NCBI RefSeq assembly: GCF_003441615.1 | Contig: NZ_CP031842.1 | Location: forward strand, 1,878,501 to 1,942,500 | Length of the DNA: 64,000 nucleotides | Direction: 5' to 3' | Source: Dechloromonas sp. HYN0024 | Lineage (GTDB): Bacteria; Pseudomonadota; Gammaproteobacteria; Burkholderiales; Rhodocyclaceae | Shown here: piece by piece, positions 7,998-17,041 of the stretch | Numbering within the stretch: position 1 is the first letter of the stretch | How the letters are laid out: the number at the start of each line of letters is the position of its first letter | Made by a program: the position numbers and the translations under genes | The notes under the pieces: generated by a model | What the model was told of the DNA's origin: nothing | What the model saw: the letters and a program-made list of their open reading frames with translations, nothing else | Database searches by the model: none

Positions 7998-9945
7998 TCG
8001 TTTATTGCGTTTCGCGATCAGCGGCGTCGAAGGCTTGAACCCCATGGTGGCCGTTATCTCGGTATTGCTGGTGATCATTTCCTTGTGGGGAAATACCAAT
8101 CCCGTTCCCGACCTCGGGAAATTTCAGTTGTTCATCGCCTTTTTTGGCGTTTGGCTTGCCCTGATCTCTGGCGTAGTGGTGTTTCAACTGCTTTTGGATA
8201 GCCACCATGTCATCCCATCCATTTCACGCATGCATCTGTTCCTATGCGCCCTCATGTTCCTACGCCTCTGGGGAAATTGGGCACACTTCCCGGAATTCTG
8301 GATGCTCAGTGCAGTGGTGGTCGTGACATTGATTCGTCAGCATTATTTTTACCGTCAATGGACGAAGGACGAATCGGACGAGCCTCAGAAGCTACAGCAA
8401 ATGATGGCCAAACCAGCCGAAGCAGCTGAACCCTTGGCCGAAACCCACCTATGTGAAATCCGCATGCCGGAGATCCGGTTCTCTGACGTGATCGGCATGG
8501 CAGCAATGAAAGAACGGTTGCTAATGGCCGGCCAGGATATCGTGACCAGCCACCAGCGGGGCGATAAGGCACGCAATGGCATTCTCCTCTTCGGCAAACC
8601 GGGTAATGGCAAGACCTACATGGCTGAAGCACTGGCCGGCGAGTTGAAGCTGCCTTTCCTGACGCTCACGGTGGGTTCGGTCGTCTCGAAGTGGATTGGC
8701 GATTCCCCTTCACGAATTCCTGCCGTGTTTGCCGAAGCACGGGCTCATGCACCCTGCGTGTTGTTCTTCGATGAAGTCGACAGCCTGCTGACTGACCGGG
8801 ACGCCATGAACTCAAGCGAGGATAGCGGCAAGACCGTCAATATTCTGCTGACGGAGCTCGTCAATATTCGTCGCTCAGGGGTGATAGTCGTGGCTGCCAC
8901 GAATCATCTGGATCGACTCGATAGCGCGGCCATTCGCGAGGGGCGCTTCGATTTCAAGATTGAAGTACCGGTGCCGGATGCCGATGCCCGTCGTCATCTG
9001 ATCAAGTCACAGGCCAAAGGTCGCCTGGAACAGTCGGCCATTGAAACCGCCACCCAACGTTGGGAAGGTTTCTCCGTATCGCGCATCAGTGCTGTTGTCG
9101 AAGAAGCCAGAAAGGCCTCACGGCAACGCCAGTTGATCAGCTACGACGATTTGGGCCTCGCACTGCGTCGGATTCAGGGACGCCAGGGGCAACTGGCCGA
9201 GAATACGCCGACGCTTGATGGGCTCACCCTGATGCCGGATGCTCGGGAGAAACTCAACTCCCTAGCTTACCGGATGCAACGAGTCGTCGAGATCGAGTCG
9301 CGGGGTGGCACCATTCCCCGAGGCGTCCTGTTCTATGGGCCGCCGGGCACGGGTAAAACCTTGAGCGCTCGCACCTTGGCCAAAACAGCACGTTGGGCAT
9401 TTCTGTCGGTGAGCGGCACAGACCTTCTCGCGAATACCAACCGGATCGATGAGCTCATAGAGGAAGCGAGTGACCTGCGGCCCTGTGTCATCTTCATTGA
9501 TGAAGCGGACGATGTACTGGCCAATCGCCGGCATAGCTCATACGCGGCAATCACCAATAAATTGCTCGCAGCCATCGATGGTTCGTCCGGTCAGATTCCC
9601 GATGTGCTGTTCATTGCGGCCACCAACCATCCGGATGCGATGGATGCTGCTGCCTTGCGGGGCGGTCGGTTCACCGAAAAGGTCCAGTTCGATGTCCCGG
9701 ACCTTGGAACCTTGCGCACGTATATCGAACGATGGGAAGCAGCGGCGCGCGTCGAACTCGCAGAGGGTGTCACCCCGATCTCAATTGCCCTGTCACTGGA
9801 AGGCCACTCCATTGCCAATGTGAAGGAGATTCTTCAGATGGCGATTAACCGAGCGATCGCCAGGCACGACGCTGATGATCAATTAACCCGCATCAAAACA
9901 GCCGACATCGTTCATGCCACTGCAGATATGGAATTGGTTGCGTGA
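7990..9945 (+). CDS. Membrane-anchored tandem AAA+ ATPase (651 aa)
   Basis: The N-terminal ~125 residues contain about four hydrophobic helices, followed by a linker. Two classical AAA modules come next. Module 1 has Walker A GKPGNGKT near residue 205, Walker B LFFDEVD near 258 and the second region of homology ATNHLDRLDSAAIREGRFD. Module 2 has Walker A GPPGTGKT near 450, Walker B FIDEADD near 500 and ATNHPDAMDAAALRGGRF. Both keep the catalytic acidic pair and arginine finger region, so both should hydrolyse ATP. The architecture recalls p97/Cdc48 or FtsH-type unfoldases but there is no protease domain. Partners are the small proteins on either side, with overlapping genes. The substrate is unknown; a protein-remodelling role at the membrane is inference. 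Confidence 0.85.
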   Translation: MSNRLLRFAISGVEGLNPMVAVISVLLVIISLWGNTNPVPDLGKFQLFIAFFGVWLALISGVVVFQLLLDSHHVIPSISRMHLFLCALMFLRLWGNWAHFPEFWMLSAVVVVTLIRQHYFYRQWTKDESDEPQKLQQMMAKPAEAAEPLAETHLCEIRMPEIRFSDVIGMAAMKERLLMAGQDIVTSHQRGDKARNGILLFGKPGNGKTYMAEALAGELKLPFLTLTVGSVVSKWIGDSPSRIPAVFAEARAHAPCVLFFDEVDSLLTDRDAMNSSEDSGKTVNILLTELVNIRRSGVIVVAATNHLDRLDSAAIREGRFDFKIEVPVPDADARRHLIKSQAKGRLEQSAIETATQRWEGFSVSRISAVVEEARKASRQRQLISYDDLGLALRRIQGRQGQLAENTPTLDGLTLMPDAREKLNSLAYRMQRVVEIESRGGTIPRGVLFYGPPGTGKTLSARTLAKTARWAFLSVSGTDLLANTNRIDELIEEASDLRPCVIFIDEADDVLANRRHSSYAAITNKLLAAIDGSSGQIPDVLFIAATNHPDAMDAAALRGGRFTEKVQFDVPDLGTLRTYIERWEAAARVELAEGVTPISIALSLEGHSIANVKEILQMAINRAIARHDADDQLTRIKTADIVHATADMELVA

Positions 9946-10187
9946 TGCACAAGCTAAAAAAGGGCAGGTGCAGCATGCGCTGGGAAAGTGAAATCATCGC
10001 TGAACGTCTGGCCCGCTATGACCCAGTGCCAAAGCGCTACGGCCATCTCGTGTGTCACAACGGCCGATTGGTCGACGGAATGGCCATGTATCCCCTGCCC
10101 CTTCGCACCCGGCTGACGTTATGGCTCAGGAAACTGATGCCCAAATTCAACACCACCGCGAAACATCCACCTCGTCTTTCTGGTTAG
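9945..10187 (+). CDS. Small hypothetical protein (80 aa)
   Basis: The stop of the AAA+ gene (TGA, 9943-9945) overlaps the A of the ATG at 9945; a GTG at 9942 and an ATG at 9975 with its own purine-rich leader are alternatives. The product is basic with MRWESEIIAERLARYDPVPKRYG near the start and a hydrophobic/basic C-terminal helix (LRTRLTLWLRKLM). No family is recognised. The coupling suggests that it belongs to the ATPase operon. Confidence 0.5.
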   Translation: MHKLKKGRCSMRWESEIIAERLARYDPVPKRYGHLVCHNGRLVDGMAMYPLPLRTRLTLWLRKLMPKFNTTAKHPPRLSG

Positions 10188-10261
10188 CGCCAGCCAGGGA
10201 GATCACCTTTTTAACATGCAGGACTACGGCACCATCCGAGTGCCATTCAGGGAGAATTAAA

Positions 10262-10810
10262 TTGAATTCCAAACAAATCATCGCCCTTTCCGCCTTTCTT
10301 GCCACGCTCGCGGGTTGTGCCAGCCAATCGACAGTTCGCCCAGAGTCTGCGGCGGTGCCCAGCAACTTGGGGGCATGTGCGACCAACTTCACCACTGAAG
10401 GCAGTTTCTGGACCGGAACGCGCTACAGCACCTTCGAAGAATTTCCCAAGAAGACGGTCAGCGGTGCTTTTGATGCCTTGCTTCAGTCTGTGGCAACGAG
10501 TGGGTATCAGGTCAATAGCAGCAGCAAGGAAGCCGGCATGATCAGCGCAAGCCAGACCGTTACGTTTGGACAGGGTAAGACGGTCCCCTTGAATTTCGTG
10601 ATCAAAAAATCCCAACCGGGCGTTCGTGTTGAGGTGTCATTCTCTACCTCCGGTGGTGTCACCGGATCGGCCGATGGCGCGCAAAAGGAGTTCTGCAAGC
10701 TCTTGGCATCGGTTGGGCATAGCGCCAATGAAGTTTCTCCCCCGACAAAAGCAGCTGATGACAATGCCAGTGTGGCGAAGAAGAAAGCCAAAAAACCTGC
10801 GGCTCAATAA
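10262..10810 (+). CDS. Putative lipoprotein (182 aa)
   Basis: A TTG at 10262 after AGGGAGAA gives a perfect lipoprotein signal: a short basic head, a hydrophobic stretch IIALSAFLATLAGC, and the lipobox LAGC with Cys near residue 18. An in-frame extension back to 10052 would bury this signal and is rejected. The mature part has a pattern like small outer-membrane or periplasmic BamC/NlpB-type alpha-beta domains, and the tail is Lys/Ala rich (KKKAKKPAA). Two further Cys residues may pair. It follows the ATPase operon by 74 bp on the same strand. Confidence 0.68.
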   Translation: MNSKQIIALSAFLATLAGCASQSTVRPESAAVPSNLGACATNFTTEGSFWTGTRYSTFEEFPKKTVSGAFDALLQSVATSGYQVNSSSKEAGMISASQTVTFGQGKTVPLNFVIKKSQPGVRVEVSFSTSGGVTGSADGAQKEFCKLLASVGHSANEVSPPTKAADDNASVAKKKAKKPAAQ

Positions 10811-10887
10811 TTCTTGAATTCGGCATTCAGTGCTGATCGAACGTTATCCAAAAGTGCGCACAGCCATTACATCGAGGCTGTCGTTGA

Positions 10888-11169
10888 TCACCGCGCATCA
10901 ACCAACTCGCGCAGCTCTTTTCCTGGCTTGAAGTGCGGCACCCACTTGGCTGGCACATTGACAGCCCCCCCTGTCCTCGGGTTACGCCCGATACGTGGCG
11001 GACGATAGTTCAGGCCAAAGCTACCGAACCCACGGATCTCAACTCGGTGACCAGCACTCAGCGTACGACGCAGGGCGGCAATAATTTCGGCGACTGCCAT
11101 ATCGGCATCGGCCTGCTGAAGTTGAGGGAAGCGCTGCGCCAAATTGGCGACGAGTTCGGATCTGAGCAT
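10888..11169 (-). CDS. ihfB: Integration host factor beta-subunit-like protein
   Basis: The 93-residue product is a bacterial histone-like protein of the IHF-beta branch: it opens with [16 protein letters not shown], has the beta-arm [24 protein letters not shown] with the DNA-intercalating Pro at the arm tip, and ends [20 protein letters not shown] bends DNA sharply and assists recombination, replication and transcription. Its place in an accessory stretch next to mobile-type genes suggests a paralogue supplied by the element, though a chromosomal ihfB cannot be excluded. Confidence 0.88.
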   Translation of the reverse strand: MLRSELVANLAQRFPQLQQADADMAVAEIIAALRRTLSAGHRVEIRGFGSFGLNYRPPRIGRNPRTGGAVNVPAKWVPHFKPGKELRELVDAR

Positions 11170-11632
11170 GGCGATATTTTAGCTGCAGAAATTAAAGTTG
11201 ATCTGACACCCCCACACCGCCTGACAGAGCAACTTGAAATTCTGAGACGCACCAGTAGCAAGCCTTCGATCCAAGCTCAGCTGATGGGCACGAAAAATCA
11301 GTTGGTCGTTCCAGAATGCTCCTGAAAGGCGAGGCATCGGCCTTAAGCAAAGGCGAAAATTATGGAAAGCAGAACTCTGTCTTGCCCGAAAGTATTAATT
11401 TGAGGGTGCCTGATTATGGCTTGACACGGCTATGCCTCGACAAGATTTTAGTACCACCCGAGCCGACAAACAACGAACAGGCCTTTGCAGCCAATTTGGT
11501 GGGGCGATTTTCTATAATCGGATATTTTGCACTGATATTAATGGTCGGATTCAGGTTTACACCGTCACAACGGTGAAACATGCCTTTGCTATACAAGAAT
11601 TCTGTAGATCACATTTGGCATTGGAGATAGCG
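11170..11632. other. Intergenic region, no gene seen
   Basis: Frames crossing this span (for example 11316-11576) have no Shine-Dalgarno or family-like pattern. It should hold the promoters for ihfB (leftward) and the hybrid kinase (rightward), but no box pair stands out. Confidence 0.4.
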
Positions 11633-13378
11633 ATGTATTCACCCGGCCTTGACAGTTTCCAGGGAGGTCGCACAGAAAATATTAATAATACCTCCGCGGC
11701 TGATGAGTTTCCGCTAGCAGCTCAAGTGCTATCCAAATGCCTTTCAGTAGCCGATACTGCTTTGACGCAACATGTACTTGAACTATTTCTCGCCCATCCA
11801 AATCTTTCAAGCATCCCCGTCATCACCCAGGAAACTCAGCGGCCAATTGGTCTTATCAGCCATGCTGTTTTTATGACTAGTTTGGCCAAACCTTTTTACA
11901 AAGAGATATACCTCGACAAGACGTGCCTTGTATTTATGGACAAGGATCCGTTAATTGTGGAGGAGGGAACACCATTACAGGAGGTTTCTATCCTGATTGC
12001 AAGCGCAGGCGAAAAGGTACTTATTGATGGGTTTTTGTTGGTCTCGGACGGTCGCTATAGTGGAATAGGCCACGCACAAGATGTACTTCGGATCATGGCA
12101 CAGCTACACAAGAGGCAATCGCTTCGACTTGCCACCCATCGACAAAACCTAGAGGCGCTTGTGCATATGCGAACAAAGGAGTTGGTCGATGCTAGGGATG
12201 CCGCTGAAGCGGCGGCAAGAGCGAAAAGTTCATTTCTGGCCAACATGAGTCACGAGATCCGAACCCCGATGAATGCAATTATTGGGATGACCCATCTGAT
12301 TAAACAAGATGGATTATTTGGGAAACAAGCCGAGCGCCTAGAAACTATTGAACGTTCGGCCAAGCATTTACTGGCGATAATTAACGATGTCTTGGATTTA
12401 TCGAAAATCAATGCAGGGGAGTTGGCTTTAGTCGAAGAACCAATCGAACTTGCCGATGTGATCTCGACGGTAACCAATATGCTGGGGCAAATCGCCAACG
12501 CCAAGGGCATTTACCTCAAATTATCAAAATTACCGGTAAGTGGAATATTGTTTGGCGATCGGACGCGCTTGATTCAAGCCATACTGAATTATGTCAGTAA
12601 CGCGATCAAATTTACTGAGCACGGTGGAGTTACTCTAAGCTATCAGATACTTAGCGAGAACGGCGAAACTGTAGTGGTTAAATTTGAAGTAAGAGATACC
12701 GGTATTGGAATTTCACAGGAGACACTTGCGACACTCTTCACGGCTTTTCATCAGGCGGATGCTTCCACGACGAGAAAATATGGTGGCACAGGTCTGGGAT
12801 TGGCGATTACCCGCCATCTCGCTGGCCTGATGGGAGGTGAAGCCGGGGCAACATCGATATGCGGTAGTGGCAGCTCGTTTTGGTTTACTGCACGTCTGAA
12901 ACGCAACAACGACCCGTCTTACTGCCAGGCCTTACAGAGCAACCAGGAAAGATATCGAGAAGTCGACATCAACGACGTGAAAGAGCAACTACGTGAATTA
13001 GCCAGGGGCGCCTTGGTACTAGTTGTAGACGACGAGCCAATTAATCTCGAACTCGCCAAATCAGTTCTCGAAGACGCTGGTGTCGAAGTGGAAACAGCGA
13101 GCAACGGATTTGATGCCATTCGCATAACCGAAGAAAAATCAATCGATTTGATTCTGATGGATATGCAAATGCCCGGAATGGATGGTCTTGAAGCAACTCG
13201 GGAAATACGGCGGCGAGATCGCGGGAAAAATATTCGTATTCTGGCCATGACTGCGAATGCCTTCGATGAACATAGGGAAAGTTGCCTAGCTGCTGGAATG
13301 GATGATTTTTTGGTCAAGCCTTGTCATCCAGCGACGCTGTATAAGAGCCTGCACCGCTGGTTGCAAAGGGCAGGTTGA
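11633..13378 (+). CDS. Soluble hybrid histidine kinase with CBS-like sensor domain
   Basis: The ATG at 11633 follows GGAGATAG and is preferred over a frame start at 11432. The 581-residue protein has no membrane helix. Residues ~30-160 look like a pair of CBS motifs, a phosphodiesterase/EAL-associated sensor type (SSIPVITQETQRPIGLISH). A coiled coil leads into HisKA (phospho-His in ANMSHEIRTP, near residue 206), then HATPase_c (N box YVSNAIKF, G boxes DTGIGI and GTGLGL) and a receiver domain with phospho-Asp in LILMDMQMPGMDG near 508 and the Lys in LVKP. No HPt domain or output regulator is adjacent, so the phosphorelay partner lies elsewhere. Base composition is lower in G+C than the core. 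Confidence 0.88.
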   Translation: MYSPGLDSFQGGRTENINNTSAADEFPLAAQVLSKCLSVADTALTQHVLELFLAHPNLSSIPVITQETQRPIGLISHAVFMTSLAKPFYKEIYLDKTCLVFMDKDPLIVEEGTPLQEVSILIASAGEKVLIDGFLLVSDGRYSGIGHAQDVLRIMAQLHKRQSLRLATHRQNLEALVHMRTKELVDARDAAEAAARAKSSFLANMSHEIRTPMNAIIGMTHLIKQDGLFGKQAERLETIERSAKHLLAIINDVLDLSKINAGELALVEEPIELADVISTVTNMLGQIANAKGIYLKLSKLPVSGILFGDRTRLIQAILNYVSNAIKFTEHGGVTLSYQILSENGETVVVKFEVRDTGIGISQETLATLFTAFHQADASTTRKYGGTGLGLAITRHLAGLMGGEAGATSICGSGSSFWFTARLKRNNDPSYCQALQSNQERYREVDINDVKEQLRELARGALVLVVDDEPINLELAKSVLEDAGVEVETASNGFDAIRITEEKSIDLILMDMQMPGMDGLEATREIRRRDRGKNIRILAMTANAFDEHRESCLAAGMDDFLVKPCHPATLYKSLHRWLQRAG

Positions 13379-13438
13379 GGATGGCTTCCATACTCAATAG
13401 ACAAGCAGCAGAACTCAAAAATAGGAAATCAGCACCGC

Positions 13439-14907
13439 ATGACCATCAGCACGACCTTCATTAAATCCATCCAGGACATCATGCGCCAGGATGCCGGCGT
13501 TGATGGCGACGCCCAACGGATTTCCCAGCTTGCCTGGCTGCTCTTTCTGAAAATATTCGACGATCAAGAAACCGAACTTGAGTTGCTGCGCGACAGTTAT
13601 AAGTCGCCGATCCCCGAACTCCTGCGTTGGCGTCACTGGGCGGCCGACGCCGAGGGTATGACTGGGGAGGAACTGCAGGATTTCATCAACAACACCCTCT
13701 TCCCCAAGCTCAAGGGCCTGGATGCTGAGCCGCGACACAACCCGCGCGGCTATGTTGTCCAGCAGGTGTTTAAAGACGCCTTGAATTACATGAAATCAGG
13801 CCAGTTGTTGCGGCAGGTGGTGAACAAGATCAATGAGATCGACTTTAACAACCGTACTGACCGCCATCTGTTCAACGACCTTTATGAAAAATCCTGAAGG
13901 ATTTGCAAAGCGCAGGCAATGCCGGCGAGTTCTACACGCCGCGAGCCGTGACCCAATTCATGGTAGATCAGGTAAATCCGCGCCTTGGTGAAAAAATTCT
14001 CGACCCGGCCTGCGGCACCGGCGGCTTTCTGGCCTGCACCCTCGAACACCTGAAAACCCAGCGCAAGAGCGTCGAGGACGACGCCCTGCTGCAAGCCGCC
14101 ATTCGCGGTGTCGAAAAGAAGCAGATGCCGCACCTGCTGTGCACCACCAACATGCTGCTGCACGGGATCGAAGTTCCCAGCGAGATTCGCCACGACAACA
14201 CCCTTTCACGCCCGCTGATAGATTATGGCCCGCGTGATCAGGTCGACGTAATCCTAACCAACCCGCCCTTCGGCGGCACCGAGGAACCTGGGTTCGAAGC
14301 TAACTTCCCGGCCGACGTCCGCACCCAGGAAACCGCCGATCTCTTCCTCGTGCTGATCATCAAATTGCTCAGGCACAACGGCCGCGCCGCCGTCGTTCTG
14401 CCTGATGGCACAATGTTCGGCGAAGGCGTCAAAACGCGCATCAAGGAAAAGTTGCTCAGCGAGTGCAACCTGCACACCATCGTGCGCCTGCCCAATGGCA
14501 TCTTTGCCCCCTACACCAGCATCAAGACCAACCTGCTGTTCTTCACCAAGGGCGTGCCCACCAAGGAAATTTGGTACTACGAGCACCCTTACCCGGCAGG
14601 CTACAAGAGCTATTCCAAGACCAAGCCCATCCGTATCGAGGAATTTGCCACCGAAAAAGCTTGGTGGGGCATTGAGGCCGATGGCTTCAAATCCCGCGTC
14701 GAAAATGAGTATGCCTGGATGGTGAATATCAATACTCTCAAGGCTAACGGCTACAACCTCGACCAGAAAAACCCGCACAGCCCGGACGCCATTGCCTACG
14801 ACCCCGACGCGCTTTTGGCCGAATATGCCCGCCTAAGCGCAGAAGCCAAAAATCTGCGTGACCAGTTGAAGGGCATTCTCGCCCAGTCGCTCGGAACGAA
14901 GGCGTGA
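13439..14907 (+). pseudogene. hsdM: Type I DNA methyltransferase HsdM with one-base frameshift
   Basis: Two adjacent frames together make one HsdM of about 489 residues. The first (13439-13897) holds the N-terminal helical domain (HsdM_N) and ends LFNDLYEKS-stop. The second picks up in the next frame with ILKDLQSAGNAGEFYTPR and contains the SAM site DPACGTGGFL and the N6-adenine catalytic motif NPPFGG. The break is at the run of five A at 13887-13891; a sixth A would restore the family-typical YEKILKDL. The TTG at 13903 could in principle start a truncated product. The cause may be a real mutation, slippage-based switching or a sequencing error. AGGAA precedes the ATG. Confidence 0.85.
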
Positions 14908-16670
14908 ACGCCATGCTCAAAGCCTGCGAACCGAGCGCCCATTACCTCGCGGCACTTGAACTACCACTGCTGGGCCAGTTCGATCTGATCGCACGCGCAC
15001 CCAACGGCGTCGCCCGTCTACGTGAACTGATCCTATCGTTAGCAGTTCAGGGCAAACTGGTGCCTCACAACGTCAACGACGAACCAGCCAGTGTGGTTTT
15101 GGAAAATATCCGGGCCGAGAAGGAACGGCTGCTCAAGGAAGGCAAGATCCGGGCTGACAAGCCACTGGCGGCGATAGATGATGAAGAGGCGCCATTTCCT
15201 TTGCCTTTGGCTTGGGAGTGGGAGCGTCTTGGCCATGTAGTTGGCGTTATACGAGGCATCACATTCCCCGCTAACAAAAAAACAAAGGAGCCTGCAGAAG
15301 GTCGAATTGGTTGTTTGAGAACTGCCAACGTCCAAGACAGAATTGAGTGGGACGATCTGCTATTTATTGATCGTTCGTTCATGGGCCGGGAGGAGCAAAT
15401 TGTTCAGTGCTCCGATATCGTTATGTCGATGGCTAATAGTCGAGAACTTGTCGGGAAAGTCGCTATCGTTACCGAAATTCCAGTTGTCGAAGCAACAATT
15501 GGCGGTTTTTTGTCGGTATTGCGCCCTCGCTCAATCTTGCCCCAGTTTTTAATGATCGTGCTTCGCACTGAATACGCTCGATCAATGCTCATTGACAGTG
15601 CGAGTCAAACCACGAATATCGCAAACATTTCTCTAAGGAAATTAAACCCTTTACCCATCCCCGTTCCTCCCATCGATCAGCAATCCCGCATCGTGGCCCG
15701 TGTTGATGAACTGATGACCCTCTGCGATGCACTGGAAACCAAGGGCAAGTTGGAGGCAGAGCAGCATGCCCGGCTAGTCAGCAGCCTGTTCGAGACCCTG
15801 GTCAACAGCGAATCGGCCCACGCGCTGTCCGAAAACTGGCGATACATCGCAATCTATTTCGACCTGCTACTCGATCGCCCCGCTGCGGTCGGCGCCCTAG
15901 AACAAACCATTTTTCAACTTGCCGTCCGCGGCCTGCTCGTTCCGCAAGACCCTTCCGACGAACCGGCCAGCGCGCTGCTGCAAAAAATCCGCAACGAAAA
16001 AGAACGTTTGGTCGCGGCTGGAAAAATAAAGCGCGACAAACCTCTTCCGCCAATCAGAGACGAGGACAAGCCGTTTGAGTTACCTCAGGGTTGGGAGTGG
16101 GCTCGTTTCCCTGAGCTAGGAGAATTTGGACGAGGAAAGTCAAAACACCGCCCTCGCAACGATCCTCGTTTGTTCAATTCTGGAAAGTATCCTCTGGTTC
16201 AAACAGGCGAGGTTGCCAGAGCAGACCAAGTTATCAGCGAATACTATTCAAAATACAGCGAAAAAGGCCTTGCACAAAGCAAAATGTGGCCGAAGGGGAC
16301 TCTATGTATCACGATCGCTGCCAATATCGCTGATACAGCAATACTTGGATTTGATGCCTGTTTTCCGGATAGCGTGGTTGGGTTTGTCCCCTCACCGATT
16401 ATTGGCAATACGGAATATTTTCTTGCGTTTATGGCGACAGCGAGGAAGCGGTTGCTTGAGTTTGCGCCAGCAACAGCTCAGAAAAACATAAATCTGAAAA
16501 TTTTAAGCTCCGTGTTGATACCGATTCCTCCTGCCCGTGAAATGAAGGAAATCGTTAGCTGTATCACTCAATTCCGCGCCCTTTGCGCTGATTTAAGCCA
16601 GCGTCTTGGCTTAATTCAACAGACCCAATCCAGACTGACTGACGCGTTGGTCGAATCCGTTGTAGCTTGA
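14904..16670 (+). CDS. hsdS: Type I restriction-modification specificity subunit HsdS
   Basis: GTG at 14904 overlaps the hsdM stop (GTGA), the usual M-S coupling. The 588-residue product has two target-recognition domains, each preceded by the same conserved block (DEPASxLLxxIRxEKERL, GKIRxDKPL, LPxGWEW) near residues 55-110 and 350-395. Each domain ends in a conserved helical spacer (PPIDQQSRIVARVDELMTLCD and the C-terminal equivalent). HsdS sets the bipartite DNA site that HsdM methylates. No hsdR follows: the next gene is btaA, so restriction would need a distant HsdR or is absent. Confidence 0.92.
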   Translation: MNAMLKACEPSAHYLAALELPLLGQFDLIARAPNGVARLRELILSLAVQGKLVPHNVNDEPASVVLENIRAEKERLLKEGKIRADKPLAAIDDEEAPFPLPLAWEWERLGHVVGVIRGITFPANKKTKEPAEGRIGCLRTANVQDRIEWDDLLFIDRSFMGREEQIVQCSDIVMSMANSRELVGKVAIVTEIPVVEATIGGFLSVLRPRSILPQFLMIVLRTEYARSMLIDSASQTTNIANISLRKLNPLPIPVPPIDQQSRIVARVDELMTLCDALETKGKLEAEQHARLVSSLFETLVNSESAHALSENWRYIAIYFDLLLDRPAAVGALEQTIFQLAVRGLLVPQDPSDEPASALLQKIRNEKERLVAAGKIKRDKPLPPIRDEDKPFELPQGWEWARFPELGEFGRGKSKHRPRNDPRLFNSGKYPLVQTGEVARADQVISEYYSKYSEKGLAQSKMWPKGTLCITIAANIADTAILGFDACFPDSVVGFVPSPIIGNTEYFLAFMATARKRLLEFAPATAQKNINLKILSSVLIPIPPAREMKEIVSCITQFRALCADLSQRLGLIQQTQSRLTDALVESVVA

Positions 16671-17041
16671 ATTATATGAAGCCACAACGCCAAATTCCTT
16701 CATCGGAGTTGCCGGATTCGGTGTGGCGCTGAGATACCAAGTGCACACCCTGGCCGATAAACTCAGAGCTTCCACATTGCAATTCAGCGTCTAATTTATA
16801 TTGAATAGGTCATACCGAATTGCATTAAAAATCTTTCAGGGTAAATTCATTCTGAAATCTTAACGTTCGGGAAGAAAACAACATTGCATCAAAAGAGAAT
16901 CAACGTTTGCTCAACTGTCATGTTTTCTCTTTAATGCCTCACGTGGGTCAATACAAGTAGTCTTCAAATAGCGTGCCTGTGTCATGGCTTGGTAATACGT
17001 GGCACTTAAGGTCTCGGAATACCAACCAATGACCAGCTCAC
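16671..17041. other. Intergenic region with a Pho-box half site
   Basis: No gene is seen. A perfect CTGTCAT half site lies at 16915-16921, about 120 bp before btaA; the next seven-base window on the usual 11-bp period matches poorly. The AT-rich part at 16790-16880 may hold the btaA promoter. Confidence 0.3.
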
